The translations under genes and the position numbers were made by a program. Under the pieces are notes generated by a model that was not told the origin of the DNA, did no database searches, and saw only the letters and a program-made list of their open reading frames with translations. A DNA stretch of 64,000 nucleotides, taken from Gymnothorax reevesii (lineage: Eukaryota > Chordata > Actinopteri > Anguilliformes > Muraenidae). The stretch covers positions 1 through 64,000 of the forward strand of contig CM056574.1 of the NCBI GenBank assembly GCA_029721435.1, in the 5' to 3' direction. Positions 1-10,492 of the stretch are shown in pieces. Within the stretch, counting starts at the first letter, position 1. Each line of letters opens with the position of its first letter.

Positions 1-773
1 AAACCCAATCCCTAACCTTAACCTAACCCCAACCCCATGCCTAAACTTAACCCTAACCCCAAAACAGGCCTAAACTTAACCCTAACCCCAAAACATGCCT
101 AAACCTAACCTAAAACCCAAATCATGCCTAAACCTAACCTTAACCCCAAAATATGCCTAAACTTAACTCTAATACCCAACTCTTTACTAAACCCAACCCC
201 TAACCTGAACCTAATCCCAACCCCATGTCTAAACTTAATCCTAACCCCAAAACATATCTAAACCTAACTTTACCCCCAAAAACATGACTAAAATTAACCT
301 TAAAACCCAAAACCCTAACCTTAATCTAACAGTTTAAAATTTACCTAAAATCCAGACCTAACCTTAAACCTAAAATTAACCTTAAAACTTAATCTAACCC
401 CTAACACCTAAACCTCAATTTTCTACCCTACCTTGGACTTAACCTTAACCCCATATCTAAACCCAATCCACTTCTAACCTTAAATACCTCCAAGACCTAA
501 TCCTAACCTTAACCCCAACTTTAATCCCAACAATAATCATATCAACTTACCCTTTACCTTAAAACATAACTCCTCCCATTTACACCCACCTAATCCACCC
601 CTACCTCACCAAATAATTTTAAATAGACTCTCCATAAACCCCTTACTCCTAACAAAACCAATTATTAAAACCCCAACTTTCCCCCTTTAGAATAAGAGTA
701 AAAACAATTTTACACCCCAAAAATAACTCTCTTAACAGCCCTGAACACTAATCCTTTAAAACCACTAAGATAA
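1..773 (+). repeat. Satellite unit 1, left segment (degenerate telomere-like DNA)
   Basis: This is the start of the first 5.22-kb satellite unit in the window. It consists of irregular variants of CCCTAA, CCTAAA and CCTTAA, with very few G on this strand. The same sequence recurs with few differences at 11042, 16263 and 21484. The segment stops at AA (772-773), where a 5.8-kb insertion interrupts the unit; the unit resumes at 6593. No gene is seen. Confidence 0.9.
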
Positions 774-3700
774 ATGAGTGTAACTAGTTCAGGCAGGAAA
801 CTCGAGAAGAGCTACGTCAGCTGACAGCAGCCTGGTAAGCTACCAGCACGTCAGCACCAGCAGGCAAACAATTGGAGGATACACATCACGAGGTCATGCA
901 GCGGTCTATTTGAAAGACGTCAAGCTCACTTGCTTCCGCTGCTGTTCGCAATGACGCTTCATGCTATGCAACATGCTGTTTGGTTTTTGCTTGATGTTTA
1001 TACTGGCGCTTGCAGCAGTCCCTCGCTACGCAGATTGCTTTTGCTGTCTTTGTTGGTTATTATGCAGCTATTCTGTTTCTGCTACGTTTACAATATGTTG
1101 TTGCTTGTGCTTCTTCTTGGCTTTTGGCGTGTATTCTCTGTGTTCCAGGATTAATGGGCGCCTGATGAAATTGAACTAGCCTACTGCTGCAATCATATTT
1201 TATCCTGTTAGAGTTGCGACCGCGCGTGAACGCCCCTCAAACGCTATTTTTAAATCGAAAATCCAAGATAATTCTGATTCAAGTGAGGTTCCTCCTATAA
1301 GTCAAAATGACGGTCTATGGACTGATTCAGTTGGAGACCTGGTTCCTGTCCAGACGCGGAACGCCAATTTCTCCAAACCGACGGAGTTCGTTTACCACAT
1401 CGGCAGCTTCTGTGCAACCCTGGAATCCAAATATGCAGGTAATTTTAAATTTTGCGATTAATTCTGCTTTATGTGCTACATTGTTGACGGAAGGCTGCTT
1501 AATTATGGATATAAATCTGTTCCTTTTAGTTGCTAAGCATGTCCCTGTCTCTCATAAATTAAATAATTTAATAAAATACAAACACTGGATTTTAATAGCG
1601 CGAGGGCAGTGCATGGATACTTATGCGATCTTTTCCTTCAAGATTCATGAATTGTGCGCTGACCTAGAGTTTGTTTTGCCTCACAGAGAGGGTGGTACTT
1701 TTATTCATAGCCCTAGTTTTTCTGTGAAGCGTTTTGTACTAGGATTTAATTCCGAATTTGCAAACTTGAATGGTATGGCAGTCGCGCTCGGGCTGTAGTT
1801 TGCGGACTACGTCAGGGACCTGAAAATCGCTAAATTCCATGCTTTTATGCCTGCTGAAATGGTGTGGTTATATCGTGATGTTCGGATGATCATAAGTGAA
1901 CATAACGTCAGAAAGTGGTTTGCGTCGTGGTGATTCATTGTTGCAGATAGATGTTTGACAGCAGACATTAACAGGGTATACGGGCAACAATGTTGACTAT
2001 ACTGCCTGGATTGCTGTTATTGTTAACAAGTAACGGGTGGTAACCTTATGAATACTCACTCATACGACTACGCGGCGCGAAGAATTCCTGTTTCCTCAAT
2101 TCTACAATCTTTCTGGCCAACTGATTTTTTTTTTTTAAATAAAACTCCCCAAGTCATTGCTTCAATTGTATGCAAAATTAGTCCGCATTTATTTTTTAAC
2201 AGTCGAATTCATACATGATTTATCGAGTTGAGTAAGGTTTTGTCCATTGTAAATGCGCCTAAGACCCAACTGAGCATGAATGGTCGTTTCCGTCTATGGT
2301 TTGTTCAGTACCAGAGCATTAAGCTGTTTCCATTAATACGGCTGAAGTCCGGCTGCTACAGACACGGGACATCGCATGCGCCCCATGGTGCGTCCTCGGT
2401 GTTCCTTCTAAACGGCTGAACTCCGCTATTCCTCCGTTTTCGTCCTCATGGCAGGACCCGACGCAGCACTACTTAAACAGCACCTCATGGAGGACGAAGA
2501 GCTCATATCATAATAATTAAAATCAACACTTCAATACAGAAGAAGAAACTAACTCAAAGAAAGCACTGTTAAAGATGATAAGATGAAAAGATGGCTGGAA
2601 TTATGTTCTGTTGAATGTTGGTCTGATTCTGAAGCTTTGGCTTCATCTTCTGAATTTTAAGAATTAGATGACATGTTAGTATGTCATATTAAAACCACCA
2701 GGCCTACTCTGTTATCTCCTAACAAATTTAAGCGCGTGACATGCATGAACACTTCTGCTGAACAGGAATCACACAGGTACCGTGGCATTATAAAGCTCAG
2801 ATCCTAATTTAACAGCAGTATGCATTTGATTCACTGAGAACGGTAAATACATGTATGTTGCTGCTGAAACTTCGGCTCTGCTCTGAACAGGGCAATAAAT
2901 GCACATTGCTTCAAAGGTACTCATTTGTTAACAAAATAAGTGGGGTAACCCCTTTGAACTTTAGGAAATTCCTCATACGATTCGTGTGCGTTGGAGCTGG
3001 AATCGCTTCCTTAAGAGGACTCGGTGAGTATTATCAGTGTCTGAGATCCTTGCACATTATAACCTTTTTGCAGCGTAAAATATGGCGTCATGGTTAGCTC
3101 GGTATTCGTTCATTAGTGTTTGCTCGTCGCTCATGTCTGCTGCAGCCGGCCTCTTCTGGTTCAGTGTTCTATTAAGACTCGCAAACTTGCAACCTTTTAC
3201 ATTAGCTGTCGGTATTGTTTCAAATATAAAAACCAAAGTTCTTGGTATTGCGCATTAGAATACAATATGCAGTTCCGAAGGCAATTTTCTGAGCTTTTCC
3301 AAAACTGTGAACTTGTATCCAATCCAGTTTCGTTCCCTTCATGACTCAGAATTCCAAGGATTTGTAAGATTGATAGTAAAGTAGCTGTTTTGGATTTTAT
3401 TCTTTAGTCTGGGAGAATTGATGGAATAACCTGCCATTCAAATGTTGCCGTCAGAAATGTAATGTTTTGCCTTGCTATAGTGTGCATTATCAAATAATCT
3501 GTACTAGAGAGCAGCTCACTGGTTATACCAGGAGTAGCAGGTATAATAATTAGCAGGTATAATTGATTAGTTAATTGCCTTAATTGGCAAAAGCACTTTT
3601 TAAAATCTGAAGTTTCTGCGGCATCTCTAATTTCACAAGATGGACCCCCCCCCAAAAAAAAAAAAAAAAAATAAAAAATAAAAAAAAAAGAGAAATGAAT

Positions 3701-4255
3701 GAATAAATAAACTTGGCACCCTGTGTGAAACATTCTCTCTACTGCATGAGAATTTGTTTTTGTATATAACCCTTTTATTCAATTAGTCATCGAAATTTGA
3801 AGAAATACAACCTTCATTACACACCGGCCTTCAGGACCAGAATTGTCCTCATGAAACTCGTGATTTTGGGGGTTTTGAAGTATGATGAATCATTACTTTC
3901 TTAAACCAAGAATTAAAGGTACTTGATGGTTTCTTTCTAGTAGATTTATAATGCAACAAGCGGATGGAGGGGCGTTGACTGTTTATTACCAATTGTTCCT
4001 AAATTCTTACTTGGCACTCGAGACAATACAGTATTTCTATTTTATGCAGTAGTTTTATCCAGTGCCTCACCCCCTTTTTTTTTCTCTGTGTCTCTTTCTG
4101 AGGATCTTTCCCTCCACTACGGAGTCCTGGACCATCTGAGCCCTGTCCTTCAACATAAGCGCTGGTTGCTGCTGTCCTAATCTGGTCCGGATCCAGTTCA
4201 GCTCCTTCCTCGACATCCCACTTCCTGGAGCTAGACACCACTGTTTTGATGCAAT

Positions 4256-4540
4256 TTTATTCTATTATTGCTTTAATTAGCTAGCCCGCGGAGGATGGGC
4301 TCCCCACTATAGCCAGGTTCCTCCTGAGATTTCTTCCCACTGGGGAGTTTTTTCTCACCACTGTTTGAGGATTTTTCTCCCTACTGGGAGTTTTTTGCCT
4401 CATTTTGCTCTAGTGGGGATTAGGTTGGGCACTGCCCTTTCATTTATTTAATCGCTCAACAAAGCGTCTTTGTGATAGTCTGTGAAAAGCGCTATACAAA
4501 TAATTGAATAGAAAAATTTGAATTGAATTAAAAATAATAA
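4256..4540 (+). mobile_element. Non-LTR retrotransposon 3' end (L2/CR1-like tail)
   Basis: Phrases such as TTTCTTCCCACTGGGGAG, GTTTTTTCTCACCACTG and GAAAAGCGCTATACAAATAA, followed by GAATTGAATT, resemble the 3' ends of L2/CR1-group LINEs common in fish. No coding part is attached. Family assignment is from memory of such tails, so it is tentative. Confidence 0.5.
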
Positions 4541-4578
4541 ATTGCTTGCGCAGGTGGTTGGCTGGCCATACTTAATGA

Positions 4579-5835
4579 TAGAATGTCCATACTTGATCCA
4601 GGCAATCTGCATTGGTGGTAGCAGACGTGCGCTAAAGGCTGGGCAGCCTTTAGCAGCCAATGTTTGACCCTGGATATCTCTATGGACTTCCTGGTTGTCC
4701 AGGAGGCAGTGGGTGCTCCGGCTGTACACATAGTTTTTCTCACTAGGTAGAATGTTCTTCAGGACCAAGATGATGTTCATCTTGCCTCCCGCATCTGTAA
4801 GGGTTGCAGACGTGCACTAGAGGGAGCGGCGTGCGCCTATTCTCTAGAGGATCTGGCCAAGCATCCAGACTAACAGTGAGGCCCTGCCCGCAAGTACAGA
4901 TGTGTGGGCACCAAGCGGTGTGTTCCTTGGAGAACGTGCCTAACGGGTCCCCGCAGTGGAACCAGGCAACACATAGGAGGTCATGTATATTAATGGTAGA
5001 ATGTCCATTTTGATCCAGGTAATCTGCATTGGTGGCAGCAGACGTGCGCTAAAGGCTGGGCAGCCTTTAGCAGCCAATGTTTGACCCTGGATATCTCTAT
5101 GGACTTCCTGGTTATCCAGGAGGCAGTGGGTGCTCCGGCTGTACACATAGTTTTTCTCACTAGGTAGAATGTTCTTCAGGACCAAGATGATGTTCATCTT
5201 GCCTCCTGCATCTGTAGGGGTTGCAGACGTGCACTAGAGGGAGCGGCGTGCGCCTATTCTCTAGAGGATCTGGCCAAGCATCCAGACTAACAGTGAGGCC
5301 CTGCCCGCAAGTACAGATGTGAGGGCACTAAGCGGTGTGTTTTCTGGAGAATGAGCCTAACGGGTCCCCGCTGTGGAACCAGGCAACACATGGGAGGTCA
5401 TGTAACATTAATGGTAGAATGTCCATTTTGATCCAGGTAATCTGCATTGGTGGCAGCAGACGTGCGCTAAAGGCTGGGCAGCCTTTAGCAGCCAATGTTT
5501 GACCCTGGATATCTCTATGGACTTCCTGGTTATCCAGGAGGCAGTGGGTGCTCTGGCTGTACACATAGTTTTTCTCACTAGGTAGAATGTTTTCTCAGGA
5601 CCAAGATGATGCTTCATCTTGCCTCCCGCATCTGTAGGGGTTGCAGACGTGCACTAGAGGGAGCGGCAGGCGCCTATTCTCTAGAGGATCTGGCCAAGCA
5701 TCCAGACTAACAGTGAGGCCCTGCCCGCAAGTACAGATGTGAGGGGACCAAGCGGTGTGTTCTTGAGGAAACAAGCCTAACGGGTCCCCGCAGTGGAACC
5801 AGGCTACACATGGTGAGGTAATGTACATTAATGAT
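4579..5835 (+). repeat. Tandem repeat, about 417-bp unit, three copies
   Basis: The block containing AATGTCCAT, ATCTGCATTGGTGG, GCAGACGTGCGCTAAAGG and GGATATCTCTATGGACTTCC starts near 4580, 4998, 5415 and, degraded, 5834. Copies are very similar, with small indels. Open frames on the minus strand here are the same sequence repeated, with no family resemblance. Confidence 0.85.
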
Positions 5836-6172
5836 CATATGTCCATTCTTGATCCAGGTTATCTGCATTGATGATAGTAAAACTGCACTAAATACTTGGC
5901 AGCCTTTAGTAGTCTGTTTTGACCCTGGATATCTCTATGGATTTCATGGTCATTCAGGAGGCAGTGGGTGCTCCACTGTATAAATGGTTTAGCACTTGGC
6001 GGTGGTTGCTGTTTTGGGGGATTTTGATTTCTGTTCCTGACTATGTTTGTATGTTTGCTGTGCCTAAGTAGATTATTCCTCCAGAGCAGAACTGCCGCCA
6101 AAATACAATGTAATGCTCATATCCATGAATAAATTGTTCTATTTTATTGAAACGTGAGTTGTCCTGACTGAA

Positions 6173-6592
6173 ATGAGTGTAACTAGTTCAGGCAGGAAAC
6201 TCGAGAAGAGCTACGTCAGCTGACAGCAGCCTGGTAAGCTACCAGCACGTCAGCACCAGCAGGCAAACAATTGGAGGATACACATCACGAGGTCATGCAG
6301 CGGTCTATTTGAAAGACGTCAAGCTCACTTGCTTCCGCTGCTGTTCGCAATGACGCTTCATGCTATGCAACATGCTGTTTGGTTTTTGCTTGCCGCCTCC
6401 ACCCCAGCCTCCACCTGTTTGGTTCTGCTCACACCGGGGGGGATTTTGATTTCTGTTCCTGACTATGTTTGTATGTTTGCTGTGCCTAAGTAGATTATTC
6501 CTCCAGAGCAGAACTGCCGCCAAAATACAATGTAATGCTCATATCCATGAATAAATTGTTCTATTTTATTGAAACGTGAGTTGTCCTGACTG
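6173..6592 (+). mobile_element. Short, internally deleted copy of the same element
   Basis: Its first ~220 bases match 774-993 and its last ~160 bases match 6012-6170. About 47 unrelated bases (CCGCCTCCACCCC...) join them. It lies head-to-tail behind the long copy. AA stands at all three junctions (772-773, 6171-6172, 6593-6594), so each copy is bounded by AA. Confidence 0.75.
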
Positions 6593-7089
6593 AACCACAA
6601 ATACCAATTCCCTTACTCCCCTAGACACTAAAAATACCTTTTAATCAATCCCCAAACCCTTATTAAGCCTCCAATCAATTAAAAAACCTTTTACTCCATA
6701 GGCGCTAAAACCAAAAAACAAAAACCGATGCACTCTCCAACAAAATGCTAAAAAACACACTTCTCCTTAAAATAAAGAACCACAAAAAGTTTCTCAAAAA
6801 ATAACAAATCCTTACCCCTCAAAAAATAATTTTTATTCACTTCCGTATTAGAATTAAATATTACCGTTCCAATAAAGCATTATGGTCTTAAAAATATTAA
6901 TATACTGTTATTACACACTAATTAATGTACTATTAAGTCCCAAAACACCATTAAACCTTAATATCCTTAACAACAAGTATATTAATAACACCATTTCGCA
7001 GAAATAAAATATTTCATTTTTGTAACCATAGATTAAAACGCAATTCGCAATTAGGTACCGGTTAACCGAAAAACCATTAAAATAAGGCG

Positions 7090-7345
7090 AAGACACTCGC
7101 GTTCTATCGCAGGTGAGTCCCTTTTGACATTAAATTGTCTCTCGGGCCCTCCGCCACGGTATAAAATTAAAAAGACGGCTTCCTGGGGTCGTGCGGTGTA
7201 TGGGACACAGGACTTCGTCATAGGACTTAGAGCAATTCCTGGGGTCGTGCGGTGTTTGGGACACAGGATTTTGCTATGGTAGTCCCACTCTGGGACCCCA
7301 TAGAAGCGAGTTATGGGGGGGCGACGTCTCAGCGCCGCCAACCCC
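7090..7345 (+). other. G-containing island with TATA-like box and duplicated 20-mer
   Basis: A TATAAAAT box lies at 7160-7167 in otherwise balanced sequence. About 20 bp downstream TTCCTGGGGTCGTGCGGTGT occurs at 7180 and again at 7236, each followed by TGGGACACAGGA one or two bases later (56-bp period). A CAGGTGAGT 5' splice-like site lies near 7110, and GTCCCA/TGGGAC form a small hairpin near 7282. Copies are at +5220, +10441 and about +15662. This could be a promoter region for a noncoding transcript. That is inference only. Confidence 0.4.
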
Positions 7346-8347
7346 TACTCCTTCTTACGGAGGGATTCCGGCGGGCTACGCTATAGCGGGGCTTGTCCGT
7401 TTTCCTCCCAAAGGGGTCCTGGACGGGATGAGGTATTGCTGTGATGTCGGACCGCATCTTCGGCCCTGATTGACCAATAGTCGTGGTAACCTTGCGGTGT
7501 TAACAAGCGGCTGGTCGGTCAGGGGGTAAGTATGCGGCCCCCCTGGGTTCCCTTGGAACAGCACGCAGGGTGTGGTGGTCCAGGGCGTCAGGACCTTCAT
7601 CGTGGCCCAGTTTTCTATGGAGATTAGCTCCGTTCATGCAACGGCACATCTGCACTACATGCGATTCTTTGTTATTTTACCTCACTAGGAGGTCTAAAAA
7701 CCTTCCTGATGTGACCCCCTCTTTTAATTTTTCTACCTTTTATTTGGAGCGAATTGACTTTTCCAATACCCACGACCAAGAAGACTCCTGGAATTTCTTC
7801 ATCTCGGACTTTCAACTACCAAATTAACTCTACTTGTAAATTCCAATCTGAAAACCCATCCTCCATAATTTGGATACCCCAAATTCATTCCAGAACCATG
7901 GATAGCTTACAAAACTTAATTCGATCCCTTCTCAAAAAACTTATCAAATTCTTTTTAACGATTATCCCAGAATAAACCAATTGAACTTTTCTCAATATTT
8001 ACAAACTCCTAGACTCCAATTCAGACCCCTCCGCTAATTGTTTCCAACTTTAAAAACCTTTCCGCTGATTAAATCTGCCCAACACAATTTTTATCTTACC
8101 AACCACCTAAAAACAGCTATCTCCACCAAATTTCTCACGGGTCTCCTTTGGACTCCCGGGAATAAATACACATCGCCTCCGCTAATTCAAACCCTCAACA
8201 AAAACCTTTCCGCTAATTCAGGACCAAACCAAGCAACAACTTCATACAATCCTTCAAAAACAAAGAATAAAAATCAACATTAATGGATCTATACATCCCT
8301 ATCCCCCTAAAAATACCCACTATATTCAACTATAAGCTGAGCAAACT

Positions 8348-8791
8348 CTCATATGTCCGCAGGGTCCAAGATTGGATATGAGGTCCTTGCGAACATCATG
8401 AGAGAATTCCATATCTAAAACAACTCTACCCAAAGGATAGAGTAAACTCTCATATGTACGCAATCGCCAAGATTGGATATGAGGCCTTTGCGAACATTAT
8501 GAGTAAATTCCTTATTTACAAAACTCCACCCAAAAGATAGAGTAAACTCTCATATGTACGCAATCGCCAAGATTGGATATGAGGCCTTTGCGAACATTAT
8601 GAGAAACCTCCTTCATAATCCAACTTCAAAGAAAAAAAGCGAACTCTCTCATATGTGAGCAATTGCCAAGATTGGATATGAGGCTCTTGCGAACATCATG
8701 AGACATCTGCTCAGCACACCCTTGGCATTTAATCTGCTCATATGTACGCGAGCGTCAAGATTGGATATGAGACGCCCGCGAACATTATGAG
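8348..8791 (+). other. Five 55-nt hairpins with invariant loop (unit 1)
   Basis: Hairpins occupy 8348-8402, 8449-8503, 8549-8603, 8648-8702 and 8737-8791. Each opens with CTCATATGT and closes with ATGAG. The arms pair over about 20 positions with one bulge, around an invariant loop AAGATTGGATATGA. Stem changes between copies are compensatory at several positions (A-T to G-C, C-G to T-A, G-C to C-G). The loop ATATGA plus the next G can instead pair with the 5' CTCATAT, giving an alternative fold. The function is unknown; it could be RNA structure or a protein-binding array. Confidence 0.8.
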
Positions 8792-9100
8792 GCCTGACTA
8801 AAAATACTTTACTTCGCGCTTATAAAAAACTAACAAATACTTAAACCCCATTAACGGAACTTTCACCCCCAAATATTAAAAAAACCATTTAAGAGACTCT
8901 CCCCCCTCTCTCTCGTACGGCGTAAAAAGTATCAACGGTTGAAAAACCCTTTGAAAAACTCTAACAGTTACTCACCTCAAATTACCTTAAACTCACCGAT
9001 AGACCTCCATGCGTCACTTTAAAAGAACCTTATTAGAACTTACTTTCTAGCCATTTAAAAAGAAATAAACCTTAAAAAACCTTAAACTCCATTTGGCTAT

Positions 9101-9213
9101 GGGACACACCCCGAGATTGATCACCTCGGTGGGGCCGTCCTTGGGTGAGGGTGTCTAGTGGTAATGGCCGAAACACCCTATGACCCTAAGGTACACTACT
9201 GACGATGTGTCCT
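9101..9213 (+). ncRNA. Candidate structured RNA, 113-nt three-stem fold (unit 1)
   Basis: The closing stem GGACACA (9102-9108) pairs with TGTGTCC (9206-9212). Inside are CCCCGAG/CTCGGTGGGG and GGGTGT/ACACCC hairpins, giving a compact multibranch shape. It is present in all four units. I match it to no known RNA family, and transcription is not shown. Confidence 0.45.
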
Positions 9214-9270
9214 GAAATTCATCCTAAAACCTTATTAGCCCCATTTCTTAATATAGCTAGCAACACACCC

Positions 9271-9352
9271 TGGCTCCCCTAGAGGGAGCCAAGGGCTATT
9301 GAACACCACTTTCGGTGTCACTAAGAGTTATCGACTTTTCCGAGACTCTTAG
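9271..9352 (+). other. Run of three short hairpins (unit 1)
   Basis: TGGCTCCC/GGGAGCCA (8-bp perfect stem, 9271-9291), ACACC/GGTGT (9303-9318) and CTAAGAGT/ACTCTTAG (8-bp perfect stem, 9321-9352) follow one another. Unit 4 carries two substitutions in the third hairpin that keep it paired. Confidence 0.6.
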
Positions 9353-9450
9353 CTCCTCTCCTCTCCCTCTTGCTCTATCTACCCCCCTTCTCTAGGACCG
9401 GACAACTGCGTGGTAACTCGTACTAACGTGCGTCGGCCAGTGCATTCCCG

Positions 9451-9503
9451 CGTACTTCACTTCAAACCGGCAATGCTCCTGCGGGAGCTTGTTGGGGAGT
9501 ACG
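9451..9503 (+). other. Stem-loop closed by CGTACT/AGTACG (unit 1)
   Basis: CGTACT (9451-9456) pairs with AGTACG (9498-9503). Within it lies an inner hairpin CAA..GCTCC/GGAGC..TTG. The same layout occurs in the other units; in unit 4 the inner loop region is altered but a 4-bp inner stem remains. Confidence 0.4.
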
Positions 9504-10440
9504 TGAGTATATTGAGAGCCTAACCTAGCCCGTGCCTCGGAACCGACTTGTTACCATAAAGCCAACGTCCAACTATGGTCATTCTCCACCTCTCTCCCTG
9601 TCAACCCCCTCAGCTATCCCCCTCTCAAGAGTAGTTCACGATTTTAGGAGAGATATCTTCTACAATCAAGTTAACTTTTTTCTTCATTTATCCCCAGACC
9701 CAAATACCAGGATGCGGCATCTTAACAACCCCCAACGACTCACCAGAACTCTTCACAAAACTTCTTAAAGCACATCACCACCCTTGACATGCCGGAAGCT
9801 GGAACCAGAAGAAAAAAATACCCCCAATCCCTCTTTAAAATAGAGAAATGACTTTACACGATCACACAACCCACCTTAGCTCTATATATCGTACCCAGAC
9901 CCTTATAGAAGGAAAACGCATTTAATTCACTATATACAAATTCAAAAGTATTAGAAGAAACCTACCAAAACATAATTGAAGAACTCCGGGACATGGAACT
10001 AGCACCCCTGACAGATGACATCCAATGAGCATGAGAGATACCTTCTGAACTTAAGACGGAATCTTTATAATCGCCCGAAAACCATTACCAATCCCTCCAT
10101 CACCCGACCGAGGAAGACAGACACCCCCGAAAAAAAAGCCCACCCAAAAAGATACGGAACAATAGGACAAAATCACCAGAAGACCCTCCCAATCCGGAAC
10201 CGACCCCCCAGACCGAAGTCAGACCCCCATCCCCCGGGAATTCCGAAAGACCACAAGAGGAACTCCCGGAACTTAACCTGAGATGAAAATCCCTTAACCG
10301 ACCAACCCGAATTCAAACTATCCTGAACTCAAGTCTGCAACCGGAACCTCTTCGGACCAGATGACAGACTAACAAAACCAAACCCCCATCCAACACGCCA
10401 AACCCCGCAACTCCCATGAAACACAGAACAACCTTTTTCT

Positions 10441-10492
10441 TTCTTTTTTTTCCCCCTCTTCCCCCCCCCCCCCCCCCCTTTTTTTCCCCCTC
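10441..10492 (+). repeat. Pyrimidine tract with long poly(C)
   Basis: A T-rich run, a C run of about 18-22 and a second T/C run. Length and exact T/C pattern differ between units near 15661 and 20882, as expected of slippage or of sequencing error in homopolymers. Confidence 0.85.

Larger units (their letters stand above)
774..6170 (+). mobile_element. Long copy of a tandemly inserted unclassified element
   Basis: This copy is inserted in satellite unit 1 and absent from the same point of units 2-4, where the text runs GATAACCACAAA without a break. It begins ATGAGTGTAACTAG and ends TCCTGACTG. Near its ends are imperfect inverted repeats: TTCAGGCAGGA at about 788 and TCCTGACTGAA at about 6162. 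It contains a LINE-like 3' end, a 417-bp tandem repeat and an A-rich tract near 3655. I recognise no transposase or reverse transcriptase. A reading frame without ATG is open at about 1178-1460 and meets a CAG/GTAATT donor-like site at 1436-1442, but nothing identifies it. The class is undetermined. Confidence 0.7.

Noticed and set aside
930..1154. Small hydrophobic protein near the start of the inserted element
   Set aside because: Leucine/cysteine-rich frame without homologue features; the first ~60 bp only are shared with the short copy.
1307..1798. 163-codon frame in the inserted element
   Set aside because: It overlaps the alternative frame that runs to a donor-like site; neither is recognised, and this one has no protein-like motif.
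3404..3733. 109-codon minus-strand frame
   Set aside because: It crosses a poly(A) tract and short T/A repeats, giving F and G runs; low-complexity artefact.
774..6592. Short copy as a spliced retroposed form of the long copy
   Set aside because: The breakpoint after TTTTTGCTTG has no GT donor, and the inserted 47 bases are unrelated to the long copy, so internal deletion is more likely.
774..6592. Helitron
   Set aside because: Head-to-tail copies suit a Helitron, but the ends lack 5' TC and 3' CTRR with hairpin, and no Rep/helicase is seen.
7051..7341. A 96-codon minus-strand open frame repeated in every satellite unit, and about ten other short frames there
   Set aside because: The recurrence follows from near-identical DNA. 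There is no family motif, and the frame overlaps structured and repeated DNA (the duplicated 20-mer produces its internal repeat).
8348..8791. CRISPR array
   Set aside because: Spacing is about 100 bp, the repeats vary in their arms while the loop is fixed, the spacers recur in every unit, and the genome is eukaryotic.
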